DNA from: DASXZH01 sp036502005
Lineage (GTDB): Bacteria; Armatimonadota; Fimbriimonadia; Fimbriimonadales; Fimbriimonadaceae
Assembly (NCBI GenBank): GCA_036502005.1
Contig: DASXZH010000062.1
Coordinates: 1 to 26,820, forward strand
Length of the DNA stretch: 26,820 nucleotides
Reading direction: 5' to 3'
In this document: positions 1-7,558 of the stretch, piece by piece
How positions within the stretch are numbered: position 1 is the first letter of the stretch
Layout: each line of letters begins with the position of its first letter
Program-made: the position numbers and the translations under genes
Notes under the pieces: generated by a model
Seen by the model: only the letters and a program-made list of their open reading frames with translations
Told to the model about the DNA's origin: nothing
Database searches by the model: none

Positions 1-133
1 ACTCAAAAGCAGCGTGCCTTGATCTGAGGCCCAGCCTGCAGATGAACGAAAAACCGGCACATTTCGTGCGTTTGTCCCAGCCATATCGAAAAGACGAACT
101 GACGAGTTCAAATGAAGCCAATGCAACAGTCTC

Positions 134-207
134 CAAGCTCCCGCACTCCAAAGCTTCGCGTAGAAAGATAAAGACCTCTCCCCCTCCCAGGGAGCAGGAG
201 AGGGGGC
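134..207. repeat. Mosaic intergenic repeat, left copy
   Basis: The stretch resembles sequence near 17.27-17.50 kb. A segment around 134-160 (AAGCTCC, GCACTC and AGCTTCGCG blocks) matches 17275-17298 with a few substitutions, and both copies run on into ACCTCTCCCC. An 18-base block at 181-198 is identical to 17471-17488. The rest of 1-217 shows no convincing gene. I infer a dispersed non-coding repeat family; its extent to the left is unclear. Confidence 0.6.
162..203 (-). terminator. Hairpin downstream of the SRAP gene
   Basis: CCTCTCC (175-181) pairs with GGAGAGG (197-203). On the minus strand this hairpin is followed by the T-rich stretch TCTTTATCTTTCT. It begins about 15 bases past the TAG stop of the SRAP gene, which fits an intrinsic terminator. 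The stem also lies in a repeat, so its role may be incidental. Confidence 0.4.
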
Positions 208-217
208 TATTCCTTAC

Positions 218-949
218 CTAAGCCGCGTTAAAGGGCTGGACGCACTCGGGAGTATCGATGCGGGAGTTCCCGACAACCGGGTTAACAGCAGTCGCCTTCA
301 TTCGCTCCGAAGGGTAGGGCGACATCAAGGGCATGAGCTTGGCCGTATCGCATTCGTGGCGGTCCAGCCAAAGAGCGTAGTCCTCGGGAGCCAAGATGAC
401 CGGCATGCGGTCGTGTAGTTTGGCTACCAGTTCATTGGCGGCGGTGGTCACGATCGTGCAAGTGTCGACCACATGTCCCTCGGGGTCGCTCCATCGCTCC
501 CACAAGCCGGCAAAGGCAAAAGGCTTGCCATCGCGGAGGGTGAAATGATAAGGCTGTTTCTTAGGTTTCCCCGCCTTGACCTTGGTTGGTTCGCCAAAAA
601 GTGAACCCTGCTCCTCCTCTGGTGTAACTTCCTTCCATTCGAAAAAGCCATCGCTTGGGATCAGGCAGCGTCTTTTTTCAAAGGCGGTGCGGAACGCGCC
701 GCGTTCGTGCAGGCTCTCGGATCGGGCATTGATCATCGTCGAACCCACAGCTAAGCTCTTTGCCCAGCTTGGGACCAGTCCCCACCGAAGGGGACGGAGC
801 ATACGTTCGCCTTCCCTGCTCTGAGTTACGGCTGACACATCTTGGGTCGGCGCGATGTTGTAGCGCACGAGCAGCTCGGGTAGCTCATCCAGGTCGAAAA
901 GCTCCTTCATCGCCTCGGCGCTTACTCGAAGGGTAAATCGGGCACACAC
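218..949 (-). CDS. SOS response-associated peptidase (SRAP), YedK/HMCES family
   Basis: SRAP proteins form a stable thiazolidine crosslink with abasic sites in single-stranded DNA through the amino-terminal cysteine exposed after Met removal, shielding the lesion. I chose the GTG at 949 rather than the TTG at 970 because it places Cys at position 2 (M-C-A-R-F-T), which the chemistry requires. Other family residues are present: Asn74 in the INARSE motif, Glu104 in GFFEW, and His179 in LHDRMP, plus RYNIAPTQ and WGLVPSW. The usual Gly after Cys2 is Ala here. Residues 107-131 form a charged loop often seen in longer homologues. Length (243 aa) is normal. No strong ribosome binding site precedes the GTG. 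The gene is divergent from the ABC transporter genes. Family is sure; the start is very likely. Confidence 0.93.
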   Translation of the reverse strand: MCARFTLRVSAEAMKELFDLDELPELLVRYNIAPTQDVSAVTQSREGERMLRPLRWGLVPSWAKSLAVGSTMINARSESLHERGAFRTAFEKRRCLIPSDGFFEWKEVTPEEEQGSLFGEPTKVKAGKPKKQPYHFTLRDGKPFAFAGLWERWSDPEGHVVDTCTIVTTAANELVAKLHDRMPVILAPEDYALWLDRHECDTAKLMPLMSPYPSERMKATAVNPVVGNSRIDTPECVQPFNAA

Positions 950-1124
950 GATTAGATTATGCGTGGTCAACGAGTCCTGAATCCTTAGTCTTGAGTCCTG
1001 AGTCCTTGCGCCATCTGGGTCTTAGAACCGCAGGCCAGAAATATCACATCGTGCCAAAACAGAAAAACTGGAAAAACTTCAAATCAAAAAGCTGCAAAAA
1101 CTGCCGACAATCCAATTGGAAAGA

Positions 1125-2036
1125 ATGAGCACAGCAATTTTAGCAGAGCAGTTGCACGTCCGCTACAAGGCGAAGAACGGCAAATGGGTCGAAGCTGTCC
1201 AGGGCCTTACCTTTAATGTTGAGGCGGGCGAGGTTGTTGGCTTTTTAGGGCCAAATGGTGCAGGCAAGAGCTCCACTCTAAAAGCCCTGATGGGCTTTGT
1301 TGAACCTAGCGGAGGCAACTGCCAGATATTTGGCGAACCGGCAGGTTCGCTTGCTTCACGGGCGCGCATTGGCTATTTGCCGGAAGTCGCGCTTTACTAT
1401 CCATTTTTGACTCCGCGGGAGACTTTAACTCTTTATGGCGAACTTCAGGGATTGCATGGGAAGGCGCTGAAAACCGAAGCAGAAACTTTGCTCGAAGTGG
1501 TCGGCCTTAAAGACGCGATGAACAAACGCAACCGGAGCCTATCCAAAGGCATGCTTCAACGCGTTGGGATTGCGCAGTCACTGCTCGGCAACCCTGAACT
1601 GCTGATCCTTGATGAAGTCACAAGCGGACTTGATCCGGTTGGCAGAAAAGAACTGAGGCACATTCTTAAAGACCGCCAGCAGGCCGGATGCACACTATTT
1701 TTCTCGAGCCATGAGCTTAGCGAAGTCGAGATGCTATGCGACCGAATCGTGCTCATCAATAACGGCAAGTTCGTGGAAGAGCGGCAGATCTCTGACCTTA
1801 AGCAGGAGCTTAGGCAGTTTTCGGTGAGATACAAAGGCGAGGTTTCTCTCTTCGACCTTACGGACCACTGGCAGCAAGTGGGCGAGAACATTTACGAGGC
1901 CGTTTTCACTTCTAAAGAACAGTTGCTGGTAGCACTTGACCGCGTACACGACGAAAAAGCCAAGTTGCTTGACGTGGTTGCCCAAGAGGGCTCTTTGGAA
2001 GACTATTTTGTAGAAGCCATTGCGAGGGCCGCATGA
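1125..2036 (+). CDS. ABC transporter ATP-binding protein
   Basis: This is the cytoplasmic ATPase of an ABC-2-type exporter (NatA/CcmA-like, about 303 aa). It has Walker A GPNGAGKSS near residues 42-50, a Q-loop region at YLPEV, a signature variant LSKGMLQR, Walker B LLILDE, and an H-loop in FFSSHELSE. The C-terminal 80 residues are the usual accessory domain of this type. A TTG at 1116 is also in frame. The ATG at 1125 is preferred because it gives the normal amino terminus, though the GGAAAG just upstream sits unusually close. The stop overlaps the start of the permease gene by four bases (ATGA), so the two are translationally coupled. The substrate cannot be read from the sequence. Confidence 0.93.
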   Translation: MSTAILAEQLHVRYKAKNGKWVEAVQGLTFNVEAGEVVGFLGPNGAGKSSTLKALMGFVEPSGGNCQIFGEPAGSLASRARIGYLPEVALYYPFLTPRETLTLYGELQGLHGKALKTEAETLLEVVGLKDAMNKRNRSLSKGMLQRVGIAQSLLGNPELLILDEVTSGLDPVGRKELRHILKDRQQAGCTLFFSSHELSEVEMLCDRIVLINNGKFVEERQISDLKQELRQFSVRYKGEVSLFDLTDHWQQVGENIYEAVFTSKEQLLVALDRVHDEKAKLLDVVAQEGSLEDYFVEAIARAA

Positions 2037-2812
2037 ACAAAATTCGAATTTGGAAAGCTATTGGACGCGGCGTGCTGCTAGAGTCGGTGCGAAGAAAAGA
2101 CCTTTGGGTTATCGCCATTCTGGGGATGATTATCATTCTCGCCGCATCTATGCTTGGCTTCTTTGGCGTGCGTGGTCTGGAAGTCTTTGTTAAAGACTTG
2201 GCGGTTACCGTTTTGGGCATTTTCTCGACAATCGTCGCCATTCTCACTTCGTCGAGGCTTTTGCCCGATGAGATAAGAAACCGCACCCTGTATCCGCTGT
2301 TAGCCAGACCCATTACCCGGATGGATCTACTGCTGGGTAAGTTCTTCGGGGCGGTCGCGGCAACCTGGATCGGGTTTCTAATGCTTGCGGCACTAACGGC
2401 CGTGGCATTACTCATTTTCCATGTCCAGTTCGAATGGGTGATGATCCAGTACATGGTGTTGAAAATGATGGGTTTGGTTGTGCTTTGCGCAGTAACCCTT
2501 ACCCTCAGCGCCTACATGACGCCACAAGCGGCGGCAACAATGAGCTTTGTGCTCGCCTTTGGATCGGTCATGTTTGAACAAGGGCTGTTAATGGCCGGCA
2601 ACAGCGCGGGCAAAGGCATGAGGCCGATTTTTGCCACGGTAAGCGATATCCTGCCTCAATATCATCTATTCGATGAGGGCTCAAGAGCGGCAAATATCGG
2701 ATGGGGCTCTGCTCCAATCTGGGTGGTTCTAGCATTGGGGACCTACATGATCTTTTACTCTGGCGCGATGATTTCCATGGCCTGGTCTAAGTTCAGGAAA
2801 CAGGCGATCTAA
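2033..2812 (+). CDS. ABC-2 type transporter permease
   Basis: A 259-residue integral membrane protein with about six hydrophobic helices, near residues 25-45, 55-75, 105-130, 138-160, 165-185 and 230-250. It fits the permease partner of the ATPase encoded immediately upstream. The segment LLPDEIRNRTLYPLLARPI just before the third helix is typical of ABC-2 permeases. Its start overlaps the ATPase stop, and its own TAA stop shares a base with the ATG of the next gene (TAATG). The three genes therefore look like one operon. The export substrate is unknown. Confidence 0.9.
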   Translation: MNKIRIWKAIGRGVLLESVRRKDLWVIAILGMIIILAASMLGFFGVRGLEVFVKDLAVTVLGIFSTIVAILTSSRLLPDEIRNRTLYPLLARPITRMDLLLGKFFGAVAATWIGFLMLAALTAVALLIFHVQFEWVMIQYMVLKMMGLVVLCAVTLTLSAYMTPQAAATMSFVLAFGSVMFEQGLLMAGNSAGKGMRPIFATVSDILPQYHLFDEGSRAANIGWGSAPIWVVLALGTYMIFYSGAMISMAWSKFRKQAI

Positions 2813-3759
2813 TGCGGTTTATCCCGATCATCGCCATCATTGGTAGCGCCGCTGCTGGGAACTTCGTTAAGGATTTTGGGCCGACCATCAATCCGCCCTA
2901 TATTCCGGCCAACTACGATGCCCAAGAAACCCACGCCAGCACTTCGATTTTAGGCCAGTTCCGGACGAGCATTTCATCTTGGCTTTGGCTGCGAACCGAT
3001 CTTTATCTCCATAACGGGGTCGAGATGCGGCAAATGACGGAAGCGGAAAGGAAATCCGGAATGAGCACGGAAGACGCCGCTGATGACGGGCACAAGAAAC
3101 TGATGAACGAGGAGAGCGTTCTTACAACAGTTCCTTCCAAGGACCGAGATTTTCGGGGCATTTTCGGTGATATCGAACGCGCAACCAGTGCCTACAAGGA
3201 TATGCACCACCACACCCACAACGATCCGGTGGCGGCATTGCCTCTATTTCGTTTGATGACCTGGCTCGATCCGACGTTTGTCCCCGGCTGGGTTCAGGGC
3301 GCGGCGATTATCGGACGGGACCGGTCTGACGCTGCTGCCATTAAGGCGGTTGAATACCTGAAAGAAGGCGAAAGGCAGGATCCGTTCAGCGTTTCCATTG
3401 TGATGGAAATCGGGGAGATTTACATCACCCGGTTGAACAACCTACCCAAAGCCGTAACCTATTTGGAGCAGGCCCGATCCATGGGCAAGCACCGGGATTG
3501 GGTCTCGGAAGATGCAGAAAACACGGCGCTGGAGCAGACTTACCGCTGGCTAGCCCTCTGCTACAGAAACCTGGAACAGACGCAGATGATGAGGCAGGTC
3601 GCATCGGAAGGGCTGAAGAGATATCCGGACGATATCGTGCTCGCGCACGTTCTTTATCAACCGCCGGCGCTCATGAAACCGCAATATCAAAAAGAGTGGG
3701 CTCGAGAGAAAATTTCTGAGCAGAAGTCGACGGCTAAAGTTGATGATCCACTGGAGTAA
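2812..3759 (+). CDS. TPR-like protein with N-terminal membrane anchor, coupled to the ABC exporter
   Basis: A 315-residue protein with a hydrophobic amino terminus (residues 3-19) that could be a signal or anchor. The body is helical with TPR-like spacing, for example near residues 140-170 (LPLFRLMTWLDP, FVPGWVQGAA), 180-225 (AVEYLKEGERQDP, KAVTYLEQARSMG) and 240-275 (YRWLALCYRNLEQ). An early segment, SSWLWLRTDLYLHNG, is rich in Trp and likely interacts with membrane or partner. The one-base overlap with the permease argues that it works with the exporter, perhaps as an accessory scaffold. I do not recognise a named family. It ends five bases from the stop of the convergent gene at 3765. Confidence 0.8.
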   Translation: MRFIPIIAIIGSAAAGNFVKDFGPTINPPYIPANYDAQETHASTSILGQFRTSISSWLWLRTDLYLHNGVEMRQMTEAERKSGMSTEDAADDGHKKLMNEESVLTTVPSKDRDFRGIFGDIERATSAYKDMHHHTHNDPVAALPLFRLMTWLDPTFVPGWVQGAAIIGRDRSDAAAIKAVEYLKEGERQDPFSVSIVMEIGEIYITRLNNLPKAVTYLEQARSMGKHRDWVSEDAENTALEQTYRWLALCYRNLEQTQMMRQVASEGLKRYPDDIVLAHVLYQPPALMKPQYQKEWAREKISEQKSTAKVDDPLE

Positions 3760-3764
3760 AGGTT

Positions 3765-4178
3765 CTAAAGCGCTTGATCGCTATTCGACGGGCGAGTGCC
3801 GATGTAGGTCCAATAGAAACCCAACGGGACCAAGAACATCCCGCTAATCAGGATGATGGGCATATAAAGCTCAGCTATTTTTTCGCGGGGAGGGGGAGCG
3901 ATGTTCGAGATGTAGGCGAGATACCAAACAACCTCGACCGGAACAAGAAGGCTGGCAACGCCCGCATAAAAAGTTAGATTCCGCTTCTTTCCCAGGCTCC
4001 CCACAAAAGCGGCGAGCGGAGTGCAAAAGATCCAAGCAAAGCAGGTCCACGCCATCATCGCTTGCCTTTGGTGTACAAAGCCCGGAATGATGAGGGCCGG
4101 CAATATCAGGATTGCGTAAGCATAAACAGCGATTTTATGACGAGATAACCAATTCATGCCTATTTGATTATGAGACAT
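3765..4178 (-). CDS. Small four-helix membrane protein, unknown function
   Basis: A 137-residue protein with four predicted membrane segments at about residues 16-34, 41-62, 68-90 and 107-127. No domain is recognised. The ATG at 4178 lies three bases after the MFS transporter stop, so it is probably cotranscribed and translationally linked. A second ATG seven codons in (4157) is possible but changes little. There are few charged residues outside a Pro-rich loop (APPPREK, near 98). It may be an accessory to the MFS transporter; that is inference from position only. Confidence 0.75.
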   Translation of the reverse strand: MSHNQIGMNWLSRHKIAVYAYAILILPALIIPGFVHQRQAMMAWTCFAWIFCTPLAAFVGSLGKKRNLTFYAGVASLLVPVEVVWYLAYISNIAPPPREKIAELYMPIILISGMFLVPLGFYWTYIGTRPSNSDQAL

Positions 4179-4181
4179 CAG

Positions 4182-5576
4182 CTATCTGGCTTTCTTCACA
4201 TTTCTTAAGAGGACCGCGCCCAGGCCGAGGGCGACGGCCGCTACCGAAAAAATCGTCATGTAGCCGCCCTGGTTGTAATAAAAATCCGTCTTGCCATTTT
4301 CGACATGAGTTCTGATAATATGGCCCGCCAAAAGGAAGCCGGCAACCGGCGCAGCCAAGGTTTGAGGCAGCACCATTGCCACGTGCCAAATGCCCATATC
4401 CTTCCCGGCATCAGCGTCCTGGTTCGGCAGCACATCGGTCCCAAGCGCCCAGTCGACGCTGATGTAAGCGCCGTAACCTAAGCCAAAGAAAACGCCTACT
4501 GCAAGGGCTTGCATGAGATTTGTGCAAAAAACCAAAGCGACGGCGCCTACCGCCATCATGCCGTTGGCAATGTAAACAATGCGCTTTCGACCGATTTTGT
4601 CGGAAAGGACGCCTCCGTAAAGTCCAGTTATCATGGCTGCAAAGAGGATGATCAGAAACACTTCGCCCTGCGTCATGGTTAAGCTTTTCTCTGGTATGCG
4701 AATCACATCTCGAAGATAATATCGAATAAACGGTTGAACCGTGTAGAAGCCAAACATCACAAGGAAGCGAGTAATCCAGACCCACGCAAAATCGGGAAAT
4801 TTCTTCGGGCTAATCCAAAGGCCTTTAACGAAATTGCCGATCCCTTGCCACGCAGGTGCACGCTCAATAGAGGTTTCCTTTAAAGTCAAAGCCGTCCACA
4901 ACAGGAATAAAACCAGGCTTCCGCAGATGATCCCATATGAGATCGGGATGTTATCTCGGAAAATGACAGCAACTAAAACGATGCCGAGGGCCGAACCTAG
5001 CTGAGTCATGGCACCCATATAGCCGCTTGCCTTCCCCCTTTGCTTGGGCAGCACAACGTCGGGGATGACGCCCTGATAGGCGCCGGTGGAGATGTTGCTG
5101 CCAACCTGAACAATGCAGAAACCCGTGAAATACCACCAGAAATTCGCACCAAATCCATTGAATCCGGCAACACTAGGCTGCTCAGAAGCCAAGAACATTG
5201 CCGCTAAGCCAATGACGTTCACAATAACGCCAACGACCATGAAGGGCCTTCTTCGGCCAAATCGGGAAAGGCACCGATCGCTGATCGGTCCGATTAAGAG
5301 TGGGATGATTAAAGCGAAGATTGCCGAAGCCCCGATTATAACACCAAGGGCTTGGGCCTGTTTGTCACCCGTCATTTCTCCAAGTTGCTTCGGCAGCAAA
5401 ATGACCAGAAGAGCGGTCCACTGGACGTTCGAAGCAAGCCAGAACATCGAAATCGACATGAGCTGGAAACCGCCCATGTGATATTGAGAGGGAGGGTTAT
5501 GGATTTCTTCGTTACCGGGCACGAGTTCCCCCGCGCGATAATAAGGGGCTGACGGATCCGGTTCCGTTTCAGGCAC
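4182..5576 (-). CDS. MFS transporter, SLC45/GPH-like (sugar transporter type)
   Basis: A 464-residue transporter with about twelve helices. The loop between helices 2 and 3 reads GPISDR followed by RFGRRRP, the typical signature of the SLC45 and sucrose/glycoside group. The matching loop in the second half is GVLSDKIGRKR. A 35-residue hydrophilic amino terminus precedes helix 1. The start is a GTG at 5576 that overlaps the end of the nucleotidyltransferase gene by eight bases. AGGAG lies about ten bases upstream within that gene. Likely a proton- or sodium-coupled sugar carrier; the substrate is not determinable. Confidence 0.88.
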   Translation of the reverse strand: MPETEPDPSAPYYRAGELVPGNEEIHNPPSQYHMGGFQLMSISMFWLASNVQWTALLVILLPKQLGEMTGDKQAQALGVIIGASAIFALIIPLLIGPISDRCLSRFGRRRPFMVVGVIVNVIGLAAMFLASEQPSVAGFNGFGANFWWYFTGFCIVQVGSNISTGAYQGVIPDVVLPKQRGKASGYMGAMTQLGSALGIVLVAVIFRDNIPISYGIICGSLVLFLLWTALTLKETSIERAPAWQGIGNFVKGLWISPKKFPDFAWVWITRFLVMFGFYTVQPFIRYYLRDVIRIPEKSLTMTQGEVFLIILFAAMITGLYGGVLSDKIGRKRIVYIANGMMAVGAVALVFCTNLMQALAVGVFFGLGYGAYISVDWALGTDVLPNQDADAGKDMGIWHVAMVLPQTLAAPVAGFLLAGHIIRTHVENGKTDFYYNQGGYMTIFSVAAVALGLGAVLLRNVKKAR

Positions 5577-6357
5577 GGGAGCTAGGCTCCTGTTTAAGCT
5601 TTAGGGTTTGCAGGGCGTAGTGGTAATCCTCAATATAGTCGATGTCGTAAGCTAGTTCGGCGGGGCTATCGGGAACGGCAACGGCTGCGCAGTTCAGAAG
5701 CGCACGCACCTTCTTTTCAACATCCGCGACGGTTAGCGACTTTGTTACATAGCCCCATACGAACCTGGGGCCAAGCATTCGGGCAATCCCAATCTTGCTC
5801 TTTCGGTTCTTGAAGACTTCCTCAATCTGCTGAATCGCATTAAACAGGCCCTTGGGAGTGGAAAGATAGGCGCAGCCTGTTGTCCAAGTCCCATCGCGCA
5901 TTTTCACATAGGTGGCTTCCGCCCCTGGGAACCTCTCGCTAAATTCATCCTGCGCGATAAGGGGCACGCAGAAATCTTTGCCGGTGGGGCAGATATCGAG
6001 GAACCGCTTAAAAACATCCGCCGTCACGAAAGGCAAATCGGAAGTGACGATGAGGACGTTATCGGCGGGAGCGTGGCAGCTTTGCAGCCAGCGCAGACCC
6101 TTAAAAATATTTTGCGGGCCGGTTTCTTCAACTGATAAAACTTGATCGACACTATTGCCTGCCGCGCGCTCCACCTTCTCGTCGCCTATGACGGCGATGC
6201 GACGCACTCCCGGCGTATTGCGCAGGCACTGAATGGTGTTGCCCAGGACCGTGTTGCCCTCAAGAGTAATGAGAGCCTTATTGTCGGTGCCAACGACGCG
6301 CGCAAAAGCAGCATTGATGGTGCCGCCGGCCGGAATGATTACATCAACCTCAACCAA
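5569..6357 (-). CDS. MobA-like NTP transferase domain protein
   Basis: A 262-residue nucleotidyltransferase fold: IIPAGG at residues 7-12, NKALI near 26, a variable middle, and LIVTSDLPFVT near 105, where the Asp is a likely metal ligand. The canonical RMG/K loop after GG is altered (TINAAFARVVG), though a Lys (NKALI) follows as expected. Homologues activate sugars or cofactors with NTP; this one could belong to sugar or lipid precursor synthesis, but I cannot name the substrate. The only plausible start is TTG at 6357; the GGGGGA upstream is about 11 bases away. It follows the sigma factor gene by 49 bases and overlaps the MFS gene. Confidence 0.8.
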   Translation of the reverse strand: MVEVDVIIPAGGTINAAFARVVGTDNKALITLEGNTVLGNTIQCLRNTPGVRRIAVIGDEKVERAAGNSVDQVLSVEETGPQNIFKGLRWLQSCHAPADNVLIVTSDLPFVTADVFKRFLDICPTGKDFCVPLIAQDEFSERFPGAEATYVKMRDGTWTTGCAYLSTPKGLFNAIQQIEEVFKNRKSKIGIARMLGPRFVWGYVTKSLTVADVEKKVRALLNCAAVAVPDSPAELAYDIDYIEDYHYALQTLKLKQEPSSRA

Positions 6358-6382
6358 GAAACCCAGTATCCCCCAAAAGCTT

Positions 6383-6401
6383 GAAATGCCTTAGGCCTTT
6401 C
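6383..6401 (-). terminator. Weak hairpin between sigA and the nucleotidyltransferase gene
   Basis: GAAATGCC and GGCCTTTC form an eight-base stem with one mismatch and a three-base loop. On the minus strand it sits just past the sigma factor stop (6407) and is followed by AAGCTTTTGG rather than a clean T tract. It may attenuate rather than stop transcription. Low confidence. Confidence 0.25.
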
Positions 6402-6406
6402 GCACT

Positions 6407-7441
6407 TTATTCTAATACTTCGAGGAGACGACGAGAGCGAGAGGGATGCTTGAGCTTTTTGAGACTGGTCTGCTCGATCTGCCGTATTCGCTCGCGCGTA
6501 AGCTGAAATGCACGCGCCACTTCTTCAAGCGTATAAGACCGACCATCCATAAGGCCGTAGCGCATGGCGATCACGCCCTTTTCGCGCTCCTCGAGGGTGG
6601 ATAAAACGTCATCGATTCGGGTTCTTACCATTGCCTTCACGGCTTTGTCGGAGGCGGACTCTTCGACCGTATCGATTACAAACTCGCCAAGGGCGATATC
6701 GTCGTTTTCTCCCACTGGGGATTCTAACGAAATCGGATCGGTAGCGGCGCGCATATAGTGCCGCACCTTTTCGGGCGACATGTTGGTTTCCTGGCCAATC
6801 TCTTGGAAAGTCGCTTCTCGGCCCAGCTTCTGCTGAAGGTTAAGAGAGATCCTTACAAGTTTGTTAACCGCTTCCAGCGTGTGAACGGGCACGCGAATGG
6901 TGCGGCCCTGATCGCTGATGGATCGGCTGATAGATTGCCTTATCCACCATGTCGCATAGGTGCTAAACCGATACCCTTTACGATAATCGAACTTATCAAC
7001 AGCCCGCATAAGGCCCATATTTCCTTCTTGGATTAAATCTTGAAGGGAAAGGCCTCGGTTTATAAAACGCTTGGCAATGCTTACCACCAGCCGAAGGTTG
7101 GACTCGATCAATATTTTCTTGCAGCGAGAACAGCCAACGGCCGCTTTCCTGGCCAGTTCTAGTTCCTGTTCGGGGGTGAGCAATCGAGTTCGGCCAATTT
7201 TCTTAAGCCACATCCGTACAGAGTCATCAATAGGGAGACCCTCTAGCTCACTTTCAAATGCCCTATCGGCATTCTTTGGAAAGGATTTCTTGCGTTCCGG
7301 TACCACAGTATCTTTTATAGTAACGGATAAGAAAATCTTGGGCGGTTCTAGTGCTTTACTTGCCGCCGGCATCGCCAATAATGGCATTACAGATTCGAGG
7401 TGAGAATCGTCGGGGGATACCCCCGCTGTTGATAGACGCAT
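6407..7441 (-). CDS. sigA: RNA polymerase primary sigma factor, sigma-70 (RpoD/SigA)
   Basis: A 344-residue sigma factor with region 1.2 at about 71-103, region 2 at 114-184 (core-binding LQDLIQEGNMGLMRAVDKF and the -10 recognition helix with YATWWIRQSI), region 3 at 189-266 and region 4 at 277-340. Its HTH (304-330) reads TLEEVARAFQLTRERIRQIE. Region 1.1 is short, about 70 residues and poorly conserved. Adjacency to dnaG matches the classic macromolecular synthesis arrangement and argues for the housekeeping factor. Start ATG 7441 has AGAGGG five bases upstream. Oddity: GCSRC at residues 103-107 introduces a Cys pair where most homologues have acidic or polar residues before LIE.NLRLV. Confidence 0.95.
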   Translation of the reverse strand: MRLSTAGVSPDDSHLESVMPLLAMPAASKALEPPKIFLSVTIKDTVVPERKKSFPKNADRAFESELEGLPIDDSVRMWLKKIGRTRLLTPEQELELARKAAVGCSRCKKILIESNLRLVVSIAKRFINRGLSLQDLIQEGNMGLMRAVDKFDYRKGYRFSTYATWWIRQSISRSISDQGRTIRVPVHTLEAVNKLVRISLNLQQKLGREATFQEIGQETNMSPEKVRHYMRAATDPISLESPVGENDDIALGEFVIDTVEESASDKAVKAMVRTRIDDVLSTLEEREKGVIAMRYGLMDGRSYTLEEVARAFQLTRERIRQIEQTSLKKLKHPSRSRRLLEVLE

Positions 7442-7488
7442 AAAAACCCTCTAGAGGCTTTGGACATCCATTTCCAACCCGTACAATC

Positions 7489-7517
7489 ACTATACAATAC
7501 GGAGTCAAAATTGCCAA
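7489..7517 (-). promoter_or_regulatory. Sigma-70-type promoter of sigA
   Basis: On the minus strand TTGGCA (7517-7512) is separated by exactly 17 bases from TATAGT (7494-7489). Each hexamer differs from consensus by one base. Transcription would begin near 7482, giving a leader of about 40 bases before the sigA ATG. This lets sigA be transcribed separately from dnaG. Confidence 0.7.
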
Positions 7518-7558
7518 TAGAAGTTTACAGGTAATGCTTAATACTGCTTAATCATATG

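Noticed and set aside
3..221. Open frame at the left edge that might be the end of a gene
   Set aside because: It has no protein-like features and runs into the dispersed repeat.
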